DNA from: Aphanomyces cochlioides
Lineage: Eukaryota > Oomycota > Saprolegniomycetes > Saprolegniales > Verrucalvaceae
NCBI GenBank assembly: GCA_019828595.1
Contig: JAHQRK010000004.1
Location: forward strand, 372,001 to 436,000
DNA length: 64,000 nt
Direction: 5' to 3'
In this document: piece by piece, positions 32,976 through 46,415 of the stretch
How positions within the stretch are numbered: the stretch's first letter is position 1
Layout: every line of letters starts with the position of its first letter
Made by a program: the position numbers and the translations under genes
Notes under the pieces: generated by a model
Seen by the model: only the letters and a program-made list of their open reading frames with translations
The model's database searches: none
What the model was told of the DNA's origin: nothing

Positions 32976-35900
32976 ATGCGAAATCTCGATGGAACCGTCG
33001 ATTTGACCGTTTTGTACATGACGCTACCAGCGGCTACAGGCGGAAGATTTGCGCTCTTTGAAGCGATTCGGTCGGGGAAACTAGCACAAGTCCAAGCGCA
33101 TATCACCAACCAACCTGAATCAATCCGCGCGCCTTCCATCACGGTTGATCGCGTCTTCTGTCATACATTTCAACACTTTTTTCTAGGGAGCATGGCCTGT
33201 TCAAGTGGCTGCCGAGTGCAACCGATGGGATATGGTTCTCGCGATTGTCCACGCGGATCCAGCTCACGTCGAAGCCTTTCCCAATGTACGTTAGCTCCCC
33301 CTTGCTTCAGGTTCTAATGGAAATTTTTTGCAGGCGACAAATCTTTCGTTACTCGACATGAGTCTTGACCAAGGAGTAGATCAAGTCACGATGCTCCAAC
33401 TCATAGCTGCAGCGCCTCTTGGTCTCGCTCTGCCGACGCTTTCACCATTTGTACGATTTTTTAGCTGCATTCAGGACTTCGTGCTTGAATGTTTAGGAAA
33501 GACAGCCGCAATATTCAATTCACCGCTTGATCAAACAAGGACAGGGAGCAGCAGCGACCGCTCTTCTCAAAGGAGCTCCCCATCTCGTCCATTCCATCGA
33601 CTATGAAGACGGCAACACTGTAGCCCACGTTGCTGCAGCTCACTCGACGCTGTCCAACGATCTCCTCGAGCTCATATTGCCTCCACTCGCTCTTTTAAAG
33701 AATCACGATCGTCAGACGCCGCTGCATGTTGCAATGGAGCACGGAAATCTCCGAGCACTCGAAGTTTTCATTGCTGCACTTCCAGCGACAACTGCGGCAG
33801 AGCTTTGCATGGCGCGTGATGCATTCAATAGTCTGCCGCTACACGTCGCCCTCGTTGAAAAGCAGTGGCATGTTATTCTTCCACTCGTGACGTGGCATCC
33901 TCCAGCTGCAGCACAAGCAGACCGCGCTGGTGATATGCCTATCCATCTTGCTGCCAGTGCACAGCAATGGACGATCGTCTCGTCCCTCGCCAGACTATCT
34001 CCATCGTCGGTTCGTGAAAATCAAACGAGCGAACGATCGAATCACGAACTTCTTAGGCCGCCAAGCCGGATCGACTTGGGAGGTCCATGCTACATGTAGC
34101 ACTACGCAGTGGCGCTTGGCCGGCAGCCAAAGTCCTCGTCGGTGTTGTCCAATGTGCGATTTCAACCGACGACGTCGCGACAATCATGGAACAAACGCAA
34201 TGGGACCTCGCTGCCATGTTGATTTACGCCGATGGATTTCAAGGAGACGAGTGTGCCATGGATACGCTTGTTCCTCTTGCAGCTCGCTTTGGTGCTCCAT
34301 CGCATATCCTCGAAGCAATCCACGCGTTAACGTCGCGTCGTATTGATTCCAGTGATGACAAGAAGCCATGGGCTCATGCCCTCGACTTGGCGTTGAAACA
34401 GCACCACTGGACGACTGCTGGTTGGATTACTACAAAATTTCCAGCCTGTGCGCGGCAGAAGAATCGTTTGAGGCTCCTGCCACTGCAAGTCGCAGCAGCA
34501 GACGAAGCCGCACCACTTTGGCTGCTCGAGCAGCTCGCCATGGCTTACCCCAACGTCGGTCGAGTCGTGGATCGCAATGGAACGCCGCTGCTGCATGTTA
34601 TGTGTCAACGACGTCAGTGGAAATGCGTCCAAGCCATTGTCACCACTGTGCCAAAGACTGCTAGTCTCCGTGATATCTCGACAAGTTTACTGCCGCTCCA
34701 AGTCGCCGTTGCGTCGTACGTCCATCGCAAAAAAAACTCTGCAGCGACATTGACATTCCATGTAGGATTGCGCCGGCGTCAGTAATTGTTGCGCTCCTCG
34801 AAGGCGACCCTTTTGCGTGCAAGGCTGCTTCTCCTGGCGTTTGGTTGTTCCAAGACGTCTGGGAGAAATACGCGCCGAGCATGTCTGGCTCGGACGTGGC
34901 GCGGATTGCAGCGGCAGTCACCAAGGAATTTTTCAAGGACGCCGATGGGAACTCTGCGCTGCACATTGGCGTCCTCACTCGCGATGTCCGTCTTTGCATT
35001 TGCCTGCTGCGCCATGCCACCAACATCTTTGCGACGAATGCAGCAGGCTCTTCGCCGTACAGCTTGGCTATGCAATCAACGGACATCCCGCTGAAGAGTT
35101 TGTTTGAACCATTGATCGGAAGCTCGAATGTAACCATGGAATGGCTGGAAACAGTCGATGGCGACGGCAAGACGCCTCTTGTGCACGCTGTCGAAGCGGA
35201 ACTCTTTCCAGTAGCTCAGAGGATGCTTCTTCACGGCGCAGATATCACGAAGCTCAAACGCTCGCTGGCTCCGACGCAAAGATTGATCAAGAATCGCTAC
35301 GTCATAGCCATGAACAGCACAAATGACGACGGAAGCGTCTGGGGTTTGGATCTCGAGACAGCACGAGCGGTTTGCGTCTTTGGATTCGCGTCGTCGGAAA
35401 CCTGTCGAGCGCATTGTAGCCGCCTCATGCGCGTTCAATGCGGATCCCGTTGGATTTGCGGTGTCGTGGAGGCTTTTCGAGACCATGCAACGTACTACGC
35501 AGTGGTAGAAACTGGCTTATCAAGGTTAAAGTTGCCTCGAGGAGATATTTGTGGTGTGGACGCCATGGCCGTCACGGAAACACTCTGCCGCGCACTATTT
35601 GACTTGCACAGCGTTGCCAAATACGTCCACCACGCGCTGGTACGTCCATGGCGGCAAATCTTTTCAAGCTCTCTCTTCCTTCTAGACTCCAGACAGCTTT
35701 GTATTTCACGACGATGGTGTGACCAAATGCAAACTCAATGACTGGGAGCATTGCTTTCCAAGACGGACGCCATGGGCTCAATCTCAAAGTCCAAATCGTT
35801 ACATGAGTCCTCGCATCGCGTCGGTGCTTCTTTCATTCCAAGACAACGAGGAAAACAAACCATCTGCGGTCACGATAGATGAACTAGACAATATTTGGAG

Positions 35901-36976
35901 CTTAGGCGTTATGCTGTACGTGCCGCGGCGTGAAAGATCGAGCGAGGTGGTCAACTTGGTCGTTAGGTTTGAGCTCTGGACGGCAAAGCAGTGGATGTCT
36001 TTGCCATTTCAGGTCGAGAGCATTGCAAGCCAAGCCCAAGACGACGTCGACGAGCGACTTTCAGCTCTGCATTCTGCCATTCAAGTATTTCTCCGTCCTC
36101 TGCTTGCTGTCGATCCTTCTCTTCGACCATGCAACATGGAATCCGTCGTGGTAAGCTGGCAAACCTGCGGTTCAAAGTTGAATGCATGTGATAGTCTGCT
36201 CCGTTCTTTAAGAAGACTGTGCCGCCACAGCTTCCACCGCCTGTAGTGCCAGAGATCTCGACGATAGTAGGCGAAGAATCCATTCGACCGCCTTCTTTGC
36301 CACCGTCTCCTTCGTCTAGCTTGTCTTGGAGTCTCAACGATCTCGTCGAGACTCCCCCTGGCCTTCCTGAACGAAGCCAAGTATGTGAAAAAGCCGCAGA
36401 AGACCCAGAAGTCGATGAAGTCCATGCACGACACGACAAAGAACCGCAAGAAAGCGAGACACTGCTGAGCTACATTGGCCAAACAGTTCGGAAACGCTTT
36501 GAAGACAATCAAATCTACCGTGGCGTCGTCAGTTCTCGATTACAAGTGCATGGAATCTCATCGAGACATGTAGGTCAAGTCAATGCGCATGGTCGGTGGC
36601 AAGTCATGGTGGACGATTCTTTACGAAGACGGCGACAGTGAGGAAGTCGAGGACGATGAGCTGGATTCCTTGCTCCACATGAAAATCAAAGGTTATGCTG
36701 CCACGTCATCACCGCCGCTTGGCCAACCAGTGTGGCTCATGCACGACAAGAAACTGGTCGACTTGTTCTCCATCTTTCTTCTCTAAACGCAAAGCCAGGT
36801 AGCGCAAGGCCGCGTCTCGGCGCCCCCAGATTCCATGCTGCCGCCTCCATCGTCATCATTTGTTTGCTTGAAAGTCCTAAAGCGATTCCGCGGTGAGTCA
36901 CTTGGCCCGAAAAGCCCATGACGAGTATACCAGGAACTCCAAACGAAGTCATGGCTCAAGTCCAGCGCCACGATAA
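32976..36976 (+). CDS. Ankyrin-like repeats + pseudokinase + Tudor-like domain protein
   Basis: Twelve exons (32976-33143, 33187-33285, 33334-33450, 33497-34009, 34057-34715, 34766-35639, 35686-35915, 35967-36150, 36195-36545, 36604-36756, 36795-36892, 36934-36976) all close in frame for 1,162 residues. The first 650 or so residues are ankyrin-type repeats (DRQTPLHVAMEHGNLRALEV, NSLPLHVALVEKQWHVI, GNSALHIGVLTRDVRLCICL). Then comes a kinase-like fold: an N-lobe from about residue 730, ALFDLHSVAKYVHHAL where the HRD loop should be, KLNDWEH in place of DFG, WSLGVMLFELWTAKQW and DPSLRP in the C-lobe. The catalytic Asp residues are not where expected, so a pseudokinase is likely. A Pro-rich linker and a Tudor/SH3-like segment (SWWTILYEDGDSEEVEDDEL) follow. 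This is a stramenopile-style ankyrin/kinase scaffold. Confidence 0.8.
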
Positions 36977-37545
36977 GAAAGCGTTTGTGTGGTGGAGAGT
37001 CTCGCAATGCTTTGTACCAAGAAGTTGACTGAATGTTCCTCTCCCATGGACCAACAAGAGCGGCTGCGAAATATCTTTTCGTCGCGGTGCGCTCAAGACC
37101 CCCAAAGGTCGTCTATCCGATTGCTTTTATTTATCATGTTTGAAATGTCGCCTTGGAACAACGAGTTGCGTTGCAAAAAGTACCATGCAGTCAAGGCCGA
37201 TTGTATTGACAACACGTCGTGGACAATCTCAAACACAATCTCCAAGTGACTACTACGAATATTTTCGTCAACACAGTGGTTTCCAGAGCGAGACCAGATT
37301 CAAAATTTCACACTTTGAAATGTCACTCTACGCTTTCTTTTGAGATATCCGCGACGCCGTCGGCAGAAGAGAATTTGTGTATTGAAAGCGATCAAATATG
37401 GATGCTGCGTTGAGGGTTGGACGGTCCAAACGACTGGCCATGGCATCTGAAAATTCGAGCCTGTGTTCACTTTTTGTAACTGGGCGCCAGAAATAGGTCC
37501 AAGGTGCAAATTTGCAACTCTGTTGGAGGAATTCAGCTTGAGAAG

Positions 37546-39732
37546 ATGGAAAAGGAGAACGAAGTCCGTCAAGTCAAGCCGACTGCGTTGTTTACTCGGT
37601 GGTCTGTTGCGTACAATATCATCTTTGTCCTCAACTTGGCCACGACGGTAGACGAACATTCCCCTTGCGATTTCAAAATTGCTCATGAGTTGTATCTTGT
37701 AGCCCTTTATGGCGTATCTGACCGAGCCTCGACCGGGCAAAATTCTCCCGAGCACATTACCAGCATCGATGTCCTTTGACGAGTACGTGAATAACACGTC
37801 GGCGTACATGCAGCAACTCTACAACAACGAGACGCTCTCAAGTTCTCTTTCAAATCGCCGCGACCTAGCGACGAATTCCTTTGGCATCCGTCGGGATATG
37901 GCGATGCCTGCTTGCATGAGCGAAGACGACGCTTTTTCTCTTCTCCCTCGCATGCCATGTAGCACCTCATGACGCTTCCAAGTTGCTCATTGACTCTACT
38001 AGTTGCTTGGAACTTTGGCTACGGCATGCGCTCGTTTCTCGTCGCGTTTCTTACAGCCAACGACACAGCTAGAGATGCTATGAAGCCGTGGCGATTCTGT
38101 CAGTGGCAAAGCCTCGCTGGTCTGCGTGTGACCGAGCTCTGTCAATGGCTAGAACAGGTCGAATCGACTCCCTTTCAGGTCTACGTCGGCATACAAATCA
38201 ACGAACAACCCGAGACAGTGTGGATCAAGTTTGTTTTTCGCTTGCTGCTTTCCCTCTACATCTTGTATGTCTTGTGGAGTCAATATTACCGCAACTACAT
38301 GACTCTGCAGCTTAAATTACGACAGCAAGGCTTGTCCAGTGCATACTCTCGGTATGAGATCGTCGTGGGGGATCCAGCGTACGTGATAATGAGCAATTGG
38401 ACCATCTTGTTGGCGATGATTGTCGATGCCTGGCTTGGTATTGGCTACGCAACTGTGGCAGCCATGCAAGTGTGTCAGTTCGATGACTTTTGGTTGTTTG
38501 TGAGTGGCTGCATCTACTTGTCCCGTTGTGTAAATTCGCCCTTTGCCTTGAAATGAGCTTAATCTTTTGACTAGGTTTGGTGTGCTTACTTAGGCATGCG
38601 CGTCATGTCTTCTGTGGTCAAATGGCGCCGATGGGAAGCGTTGTTTGCACCGATTGATCCGAGCTTTTTAGCAATCATGGGGTATGTCTATAGCGGCCCC
38701 ATGGTATCGATGACCAACACGACGCAAACGGTGAAGTTCTATCAAACCATGTGGTCCATTTTCCTCCCGCCGGCGTTGGAGAAACAAGCAATCGAGAGCG
38801 TCACAGGTACGAAAAAGCTTGTTCCCCCTCGGTAATCCCCCCGTGACCCCCAAACATCCCTGATCTGCCGACCTCATTGGCGACTTGTGTATTCACTGTG
38901 ATCCTTGTGATTCCACTTCGACGAGCTCAAGGGTACCAGGAAGCATGGAAAAGTCTCGGGGGGAAGCTGCCATGGGGTGTTTGTTATTCCATTTGTTGAA
39001 ATCCTGCTTTTGTAGTCGTAATCTCCACGACATTCCTCATGACGTTGGTCCCAGTTCCATTTTCAAGATTGATGTCATTGTGGCATCGTCGGCAACAGAG
39101 TGCGTCGAGATGGAAAAGGAGACTTCATCTTTTCACTCGTGTAGGTCAAGTAACGCCGACCTCTTCCTTGGCTGAAGCAGTGCGGCGTCACTCATTCAAT
39201 GACCTCAAAGCGCTCGTGCTTTTGACGTTGTTTATGCGAAAACATCCTCGCGAAAAGGCGGGCGGAGGTCTCCACCTCTTGTATTTGTCAAACCCGCGGT
39301 ACCGACGCCTGCCCCTCTACAGCCACCGAGCCGCTGACTGTTTTCTCTTGTGTTACAATGCGGATGGCACCATCGACTGCCAAATCCGACTGAGCTTGGT
39401 CACATTTCTAGACGCCCAGCTTGACGATCTAGACCTTGCTTTGTCGCCGTGCTGTCCCGTCGCGAGTGTCAAAAACAACGCTACAGCCACCTGCAAAGAC
39501 TGCAAGATGTTCATGACCGTCTGCGAGAGGATGAAGTGTATACATCGCGGAGGATTGCATTCTCCATGGATCGAATAGAGCTGGTCAATTGGAGGACTTT
39601 GCATTTCTCCACAAGAATGTCGAAGGCGATGGTACCACGTCGTCGCTGCCTCGGAGCCAGACCATGCACAACAAATGGGTTGGTCTTCCTCCATCTTTCC
39701 TAGAGATCTACACGCCAAATCAGGTCGAGTAA
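37546..39732 (+). CDS. Multi-span membrane protein, family unrecognised
   Basis: Exons 37546-37647, 37703-37958, 38003-38529 and 38575-38806 join in frame, starting MEKENEVRQVKPTALFTRWS. The protein has membrane helices at WSVAYNIIFVLNLATT, NFGYGMRSFLVAFL, IKFVFRLLLSLYILYVLW and NWTILLAMIVDAWLGIGYA, with a possible lumenal loop rich in Asn (NNTSAYMQQLYNNET) carrying N-glycosylation sequons. Downstream coding pieces (VVISTTFLMTLVPVPFSRLM, RRECQKQRYSHLQRLQ, and the C-terminal LPPSFLEIYTPNQVE ending at 39732) look real, but the joins after 38806 are not resolved. No family motif is recognised. Confidence 0.5.
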
Positions 39733-39812
39733 GACTGCGTCTCGACGACTCCAGAATCCATGATGCCCACTCCAACGGATTTCTTTGTACCACGATACGA
39801 TGCAACTACTTG

Positions 39813-42342
39813 TTAAGCTTCGTGAAACATATACTGCTCTCCTTCTTTCGGCGTGACGGCCATGGCAGGATCTGAGTCGTCTGAGTGTGCTGATACGGTT
39901 GGTAGCGTTGTTGAAGAAGCCATTGCGTCGTCCTCGCCTTCCTTGTATCGATGAAGGCTTCGCTCGACGAACGGCGACGTTGTGCTAAATTTGTCGGCGA
40001 CCCAGATGCGCAACACCTCCAAGCAAGCGTTGTGGCCTGCCTTGAGATTTTTCTCGAGCTCGGCATTCAATTCCAATTCCCACTCCGTCTTGACTTCTAT
40101 GTCCATGCGGTCACTGACCACCTAGACCATCCATCAGCATCTTAAATCAATCCAAGAGCGTCGTTACCATCATCAAGAGCGGCACAAATTGTTTGCGGAT
40201 TTCACGGCGAATCGACGGCACTTCGATGGCTCGAGCGCGAAGATCTTTGGTCGATCGGCCTTGAATAATATCTGCGAGCCAGTTGACGACAAAGGAAAAC
40301 TTGCGCAAGTTGGAGCGGCAGATTTCAAAGCGGAGGAGCTCAAGCAGCTCTGCTTCTTGTGCTAGGCGAGGGCAACGCACGAGGACTAATTCTTGCACGC
40401 GACCAAACATTTCATCGGTGTTTTCAAGGCCATGCGCGCCGAATGCATAGCAATTGCTACACAAGTCGTAGCCTTCGCAAGTCGAGCATCGGAAACGATC
40501 GCCGACAATTGGACTGACAGAGCACACGGCGCAGCGAGTGCCTTGGTGAGTAAATTTCTTCTCAAAGTTCTTCATCACGACTGTCTTGGCCACGGTGGCG
40601 ATTGAGCCCAAGAACGATTTCGTCAAGCCACCACGAGACGATCCGACTTCTGTCGCGGCGGCAGGAGGCGCGCCGCCCAAAAAGGAATTGGACAGGAAGC
40701 CCCCGCGGCGCGAATCTTCGGCGCCGCTGCCGCCTGTTGCTGCAAAGGAAACATTCGAGAAGCGCCGAATGAGCGATGGAGGTGTTGGGCCTGAGATCGA
40801 AGCTAATGAGAGTGTCAAGGAAGAGTTTGAGGGCGAAAGAATACCAGAGTCTGGAGAAGTGTCGTCGTCAAGGGGCGCTGATGTGTCAACTTCAGGATGC
40901 GAGATGAATCGAGCACGTTCGGGATGGAGGTAGCGCTTTGTGTGGAGGACAAGCTTGCTAGGAACATCGTTGGGATTTGGACCGAGGAAAACATGGCTGC
41001 TGCACTCAGCATCGGCGGGAGACGCACCGACATAGTCCTCGTCGCGGGGCTCCAGTACCAATTTCACATCCGTGGCGACGACAGGGCGTTGGAGATTGTA
41101 ATAGGCGACCTTGACATGGTGCTTGGTCTTGAGGAAGGGCAGAATGACATCCTTGAGTTCCGTGACGAGCTCCGCCGGCACATTTTGGAGCACCATGTTG
41201 GTTTCCATGTTGAGTCGAGCCTATATTGACCAAATTCAGGGATAATCGACAGAAGTATGGAGTACATTTGTGCCAAGCAGAGGACGGAGGATGCGAGAAG
41301 CGCCGTCGCGGTGGTTGAACGGCACTTTCTCAAGGAATGCATCCAAAATGGCTGGGTCGTATGGCTGCGTGGCAGGTGGAATGACGTCCGTGTGGAGCTT
41401 CCACTTGTTGCTGACCTAAAGGAGCTGTCAAAGACAAAGAATGTCGCGAGTCTTACAATATCGTCTTCATCTTCACGGTAGAACTGCGGCTGTGGCATAG
41501 GCGGCGGCGTCGATGGTGGAGTATTGTTGATCGACTCATTGCTGGCGCGAATTTCAATCTAGGACGAGCATGAGACCATGACAATTGAAAACGAGTACAT
41601 GCTGCGCAGCGAGCTGAGCCTCGAGCTTCGAGATCTTGACTTGGTTCTCTTTGAGACGTGTGAATTGCGCCGCTTGTTCAGTGTCGAGAGTCGTTTCGAG
41701 CTCTTGGATGCGAACCTTTTGAATCTTGATCTCGTCGTCTTTCATCCTGGATAGAGAGAAAACATGTCAAATGCATAATAAAACAAGGTCGTACTTGAGT
41801 TCTTGCTCCTTTCGGTCGAGATCTTTGACGAGCATATTGTTTTCATTGCGCAGAGCGGCGATTTCGGCATCTTGCGCGGCTTTTTCGGATTTGCGTGCAC
41901 TGTCAGACGAATCGCTTCCTGTGCTCGATCGATTCGCCGTTGCAATGGCGGTATTGAGTGACTCTAAATTTCGTCGGCGATTCTTTTTGTTGCTGGCTTC
42001 GAGTGTCGTCACAAGCGAGCGCAACGCATCGGTTTCTTCACTCTTGAATTGAATTTCCTGCTGGAGGAACCCAATTTGTTTTTGGGCAGCGTCGAGCTTG
42101 GCCACTTCCACGCTCAAGAGTTCGTTTTCGCGAAACACATAGTCGAATTTTCGCTTCCATTCTGTCGCTTCACGCTTCGTTTTGACGTATTCCGTCTCCA
42201 AAAATGCCAGTTCACGCAATTTGCCGACTAATTGCTCTTGGATAAGCTTGTTTTGCTCGATCACGCTCTGCTTTCTCGCATACATGTCTTCATTGCTATG
42301 CACACTCTGACGGTGCAGCAAACTCGGGCGTTCGTCGTCCAT
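39813..42342 (-). CDS. Coiled-coil protein with ZZ-type zinc finger
   Basis: Six exons (42342-41795, 41746-41599, 41558-41457, 41415-41266, 41220-40168, 40121-39813) close in frame for 769 residues. The N-terminal 260 or so residues are a long coiled coil (YARKQSVIEQNKLIQEQLVG, LDAAQKQIGFLQQEIQFK). A middle region is followed by Ser/Gly-rich linkers and a ZZ-type zinc finger near residue 530: CAVCSVSPIVGDRFRCSTC...GYDLCSNCYAFGAHG. ZZ fingers bind N-terminal peptides or ubiquitin-like partners. The last exon was missed by a simple reading because a 46-nt intron with a strong GTAACG donor hides it; it adds an acidic tail. A scaffold or adaptor role is likely but unproven. No ortholog named. Confidence 0.78.
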
Positions 42343-43078
42343 CCTTCGAGAAAATCCACTTTAGCGCCACCTGCGCGTCGCCCCCTTCCTTACCTCGCTC
42401 GAGTCAATGAAGTCGATCTACAACTGTATCCGGACACTTTCAAAACCATGCCTTTGTCAAAAACATTTTAAATCCATTTAAAATATGCCTCTTTTTTGAA
42501 TTGAAGTATGTAGAATTCGTGACACTGTCAGGATATGTAATTCAAAAATAGTTTAAAACATACTGATAGGACAGCACCCATAGAATTTCGCAGAGTTGTT
42601 TGACCTTCTGGAAGGGGTTCAACACCTCAAGGGGTTCGGGGTTTAAGGGTATATTAATGTCGAGGGGTGCAGGGGTTTATGAGTTGAATTTTCAATGCAG
42701 GGATGAATACCCCGCGAGTTATGAACTCGTTGGCTTGCGCTTTCGGTCGTTTGCGAGCATTCAAGGTCTTTGCAATTTAGCGTTGTTTCCTGGAAATAGG
42801 ACGTCTTGTCAGTTTCGTGGGATTCGCGTTTTTTTCTCGAGGAAATGACGTATTGATGGACCCAGAACTGAGGGGACGAGATCGACTAGATATGAGTGTT
42901 TTGCCAATCATGGTTTCGACAGCATCGAGCCACGAATTAAGCGTTTCGAAGAATCACTGTCTTCAAGGTTTCCCCTGACTTCTAGGGGGCGTTGACCACT
43001 TGTACGTTGAATTAACCTCTTGTCGGGAACAAATCCGAAACATCGTAGACTTGTCAGCAGGCCAAAGTGAAGTGCAGG
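42343..43078. other. Intergenic region
   Basis: No gene is seen. A G-rich stretch (AAGGGGTT, TCGAGGGGTGCAGGGG) lies at about 42,610-42,680. Confidence 0.4.
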
Positions 43079-44313
43079 TTATTGCGAAGGCTCTGATTTT
43101 CGTTTCTTCTTCTTCTTGGAGGACTCAATCTCTGTTGTAGATCGTATCCAAGCATTGGGATTCATGGCATGGAAAACGGAATGACTCAACAGTGCGGGTG
43201 TATCCGTGGCTTGACGTGGTCGAGGAGTTGGTCTTTCAGGATAACAAAGGATCGATCAAACACATCCATGATTTTGCCTTCATCTTGAATCAATTCGAGG
43301 AACTGGATAGACTCGACGACATTATGATCCACAGCTATTTGCACAAGTACGTCGAGACCCAACTTCGTTCTGAAATGATAATCCACGGAGGCTTCGTGTC
43401 ACTGCTCAACCAGGCGGAATGGAGATCCATGTGTCAATCCATGTCCTAAAAACCACCGACACCACATCGTAAGCATCGAGAGAAACGGGAAAAACGGTGC
43501 GCCTTCCAGTCGAAATGGCGGGGCTAGGTCAACTTGGCTCCATGCAACTGCTTCACTGCATACACTCTCTGGCGTCAAGGTACAACTTGGACCACACTGC
43601 GACGTAAATGAGTCGAACACAGGGGAAAATAGAGCTTTAAACGGAGCATGGTTTAAATGCTTGATGATTTCCTTCGATTCGATGAGCCCCATATCAAGTG
43701 CAATTTGGCGCAACTTGTTCATGAGCAAAACGTAGTGACTGTGTTCAGCTTGCATCTCCAACGGGAGTTCGTGTGCACCCCTGAAACACCACGGCTTTCG
43801 AGGAGCCCGAAACCAGAGCGTCCACAGCTCCATGCATGTCGGAAGAGAGGCTGGTGACGAGTCGCCTCTGGAGGCAAGGAGGGCAATGACTTGCATTCCA
43901 GGGTCTTTCGCAGGATACAGCTGCAAGAAGGCCCTGTGAAATGTTTTCTTCGACGTCGGATTGTCCATTGCAGCAATTTCGTCCTCAGTAAGACCAGTGG
44001 CAGCAATGAGCTCTCGAATTACGATAGCTGCCTTCTCCAACTTGAGCTTGGATTTCCTGTCGCGAACGTCGTCTATGTGTAAATGTCGAAGAGGTGGACT
44101 CGAATTCGTGCCGTTAAACCACACCAACCATGCACCGATGCAGTTGTTTGGTCGGTATTTCCATCCTATCGGCAACACTGCACTTTGGCTATTGATTGAT
44201 GTGGAATAGTTTTCCCTTCCATAAGGCACATTTACCACGGCGGAGTCTTCCTTCAGGTGGTCTTCGGTCTCTGCATCGTCTCTCTGTCGCTTCCATTCAG
44301 CCGTGGATGCCAC
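43079..44313 (-). pseudogene. W-module family copy 5, degenerate
   Basis: Homology runs from about 44313 (TAEWKRQRDDAE...) through three modules (GWKYRPNNCIGAWLVWFNG, LPTCMELWTLWFRAPR, FFPFLSMLTMWCRWFLGHG). Three lesions are seen: the start ATG of relatives is absent (GTG stands there), a TGA at about 43,400 replaces the Trp of the WHEDSVDW motif of copy 8 (LVEQ-stop-HEASVDY), and near RIHP the frame shifts by one base before the tail ALLSHSVFHAMNPNAW. The fourth module of copy 8 is missing. This is most simply a decaying duplicate. Confidence 0.72.
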
Positions 44314-44394
44314 TTTTCACGTAATTGGCTCGAATGAAAGAATTCCGCCAATGACATTTCGATCGTTTGTTCGTTCAGTCGTTCATTCGATCGA

Positions 44395-46349
44395 CTATTT
44401 CCTCCATTGGGCATTTGGATGTCTTCTCCACAGCGCAGGTGTCATGTGCTTCTTCACGACTTGACACATCGTAGCAGGCTGGATCCAGCTCTGGACCGAC
44501 GGGTCAAACGTCTTTGCAAATAGGAGAAAAACTTCCTCAAAGAGCCTCGTCAAAGTTTTGTCATCCATAGCTTCGACGGCATCTAACGACGGTGCCAAGC
44601 TTTCTTCAAGAATCAACTCTTCCAATGCTTTCATGACAGCTTTTGGAGCTTTCAACTGACCAGTGGTGCGACGGAAGGGTACAAAATTCGACCGTTCGTC
44701 GCCGCGAAACCAAAGCCACCACATTGTTCGACATGGAGTGGATTCGTCGGCAGGTCGAACCACAACTGGAGGTGCCGGTGGTTTCGTTGGAGTGGATTCG
44801 TCGGCAGGTTGAACTATAGCCTTTGGCCTCGAAGTCTTCTTCACTTTCTTTGATGCCGCTTGAGCAAATTTGGGATGCTGCATCCAAACGGAAGGTTCCA
44901 AGTGATGGACAATCGCATAGCTAAACATGAGCTCATGGACTCTAGGCTTGACTTCCTCAACGAATTGTTCTTTAAAGATGGAAAACGTTTGATCAAACAC
45001 CTTCATGAGCGCATCTTCATCCTTGATTGCTTCCAGTGCTGAACTGGACTTGACGATATAATGATCTACTGCCGTTTGCACCAGAGCTTCCATTGAACGC
45101 TTCGTTTTGGTATAAAAATCCACCGAGTCTATGTGCCATAGGTTGTGTCGGCAATATGGAACGCCATTTGTCAAGAATTTGTGTCCCAAGTACCAACGAC
45201 ACCACATCGTGCGTATTGAGAGGAATGGGAAGAAAGGTTTGCCGTCCTGTCGAAACGACGGATCCAACTCGACGTCGAGCCATGCGTGGGCCTCCTTGCA
45301 TGAGCTCTGTGGCGTTAAACGACATTTTGGACCACATTGCGCAACGAATGCTTGAAACACCGGGACAAACAAAGCTTTGCATGGAACATTTGTGAGCCTT
45401 TCCACCGCTTCTTCCGATTCAACTAGCCCCAAATTGACTGCAATCTGGCTCAGCTTGGCAATAAACTTGCAGTGGCGATCGTGCTCTGGTTGTATCTCGG
45501 ATGGCATTTCTTCGGTTGTGAGTTTGCTCCATCGTACCGGCTTTGCAAAGTAAACCACTTGTTCCACAGCTCATTACAAGTAGGAAGTAACACCGTCGTG
45601 TCAACGTCATTGTTACTGGCACTGAGGTAGACGATTCTTGCGCCTGGGTCTTTGGACGGATAAAGCTTCTCAAATGCTTTGTAAACGTGTTCAACAAGGC
45701 GCTGTTGTCCATCTCGGCAATAACGTCCTCAGAAAGACCCGAGGTGGCGATCAATTCTTTCATCAATATTGTCGTCTTTAGCAATCTCTGCTTGGAAGAC
45801 ATGTCGTCAATGTCGTCAAGATGTATAAATCGAAGGGGTGGTTCGCGTTTTGTGCCATGAAACCATTTTTTCCAAGTGCCAACCGCTTGGAGTGTAGATC
45901 CATCCTTCAGGCACGACTGCTCGGTGATTCGGCAGTTTTGATAGAAGTTTCGTCGCGGTGGACGCGATGGAGACGCTACTTGTCGACGTTGGTCGAGAGT
46001 TGACTCCCTTGGAGATGTGTTTAGAGTCTGGAATGTCTTGGCCTCTTCTATCGATTAAGGAGTCGTCGTCATCACTGTCAGATACGACGAAGTGAATCGA
46101 CGCTCGTCGAACTCGTCGTTTTGGAGACTTCATGTGGCTTGGAATCGATTCGTGCGCGATTGGTAGTTGGTGCACCTCGGTGGATTGACACAGTTGACCA
46201 ACGAATTGAGCATCGCCAAGACGTAGCCGCGCTATTCCTCGCCGCGCCAGGCAATAGCTCTTCCTTCCATTGGGCAAATACTTCTCGCTCAAGTATATCT
46301 TGTCCTCTCCGTTGTCGTAGTCATGGATCCTTCGCTTCCTTCCAACCAT
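44395..46349 (-). pseudogene. W-module family copy 6, three frameshifts
   Basis: It opens MVGRKRRIHDYDNGEDKIYL and shares the order of copy 8: basic/acidic N-terminus (PKRRVRRASIHFVVSDSD), then modules. Relative to copy 8 the frame shifts by single bases near WIYTP (about 45,890), at NTFTK (about 45,690) and at ELWNKWF (about 45,570). After that a long frame carries the last two modules (FFPFLSIRTMWCRWYLGHK; CRTMWWLWFRGDE) and the tail LWRRHPNAQWRK to a TAG at 44395. The shifts fall inside conserved segments of matching length, so they are indels and not introns. A repeat of PADESTPxKPP in the linker is a local duplication. Confidence 0.7.
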
Positions 46350-46415
46350 GGATGATACTTTTCGTCTTATTGGTTCGAATCAAGAGTTTTTGCCAATTAT
46401 CATCGATCATCTGTT

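Noticed and set aside
36787..36893. Stop codon at 36,786 as the end of the ankyrin/pseudokinase gene
   Set aside because: Three further splices with a strong GTGAGT donor keep the frame and end at 36,976; the earlier stop lies in an intron.
40083..41233. Short ORFs on the opposite strand of the ZZ-finger gene
   Set aside because: The ZZ gene's six exons close in frame and include the zinc-finger cysteines; the others are shadows.
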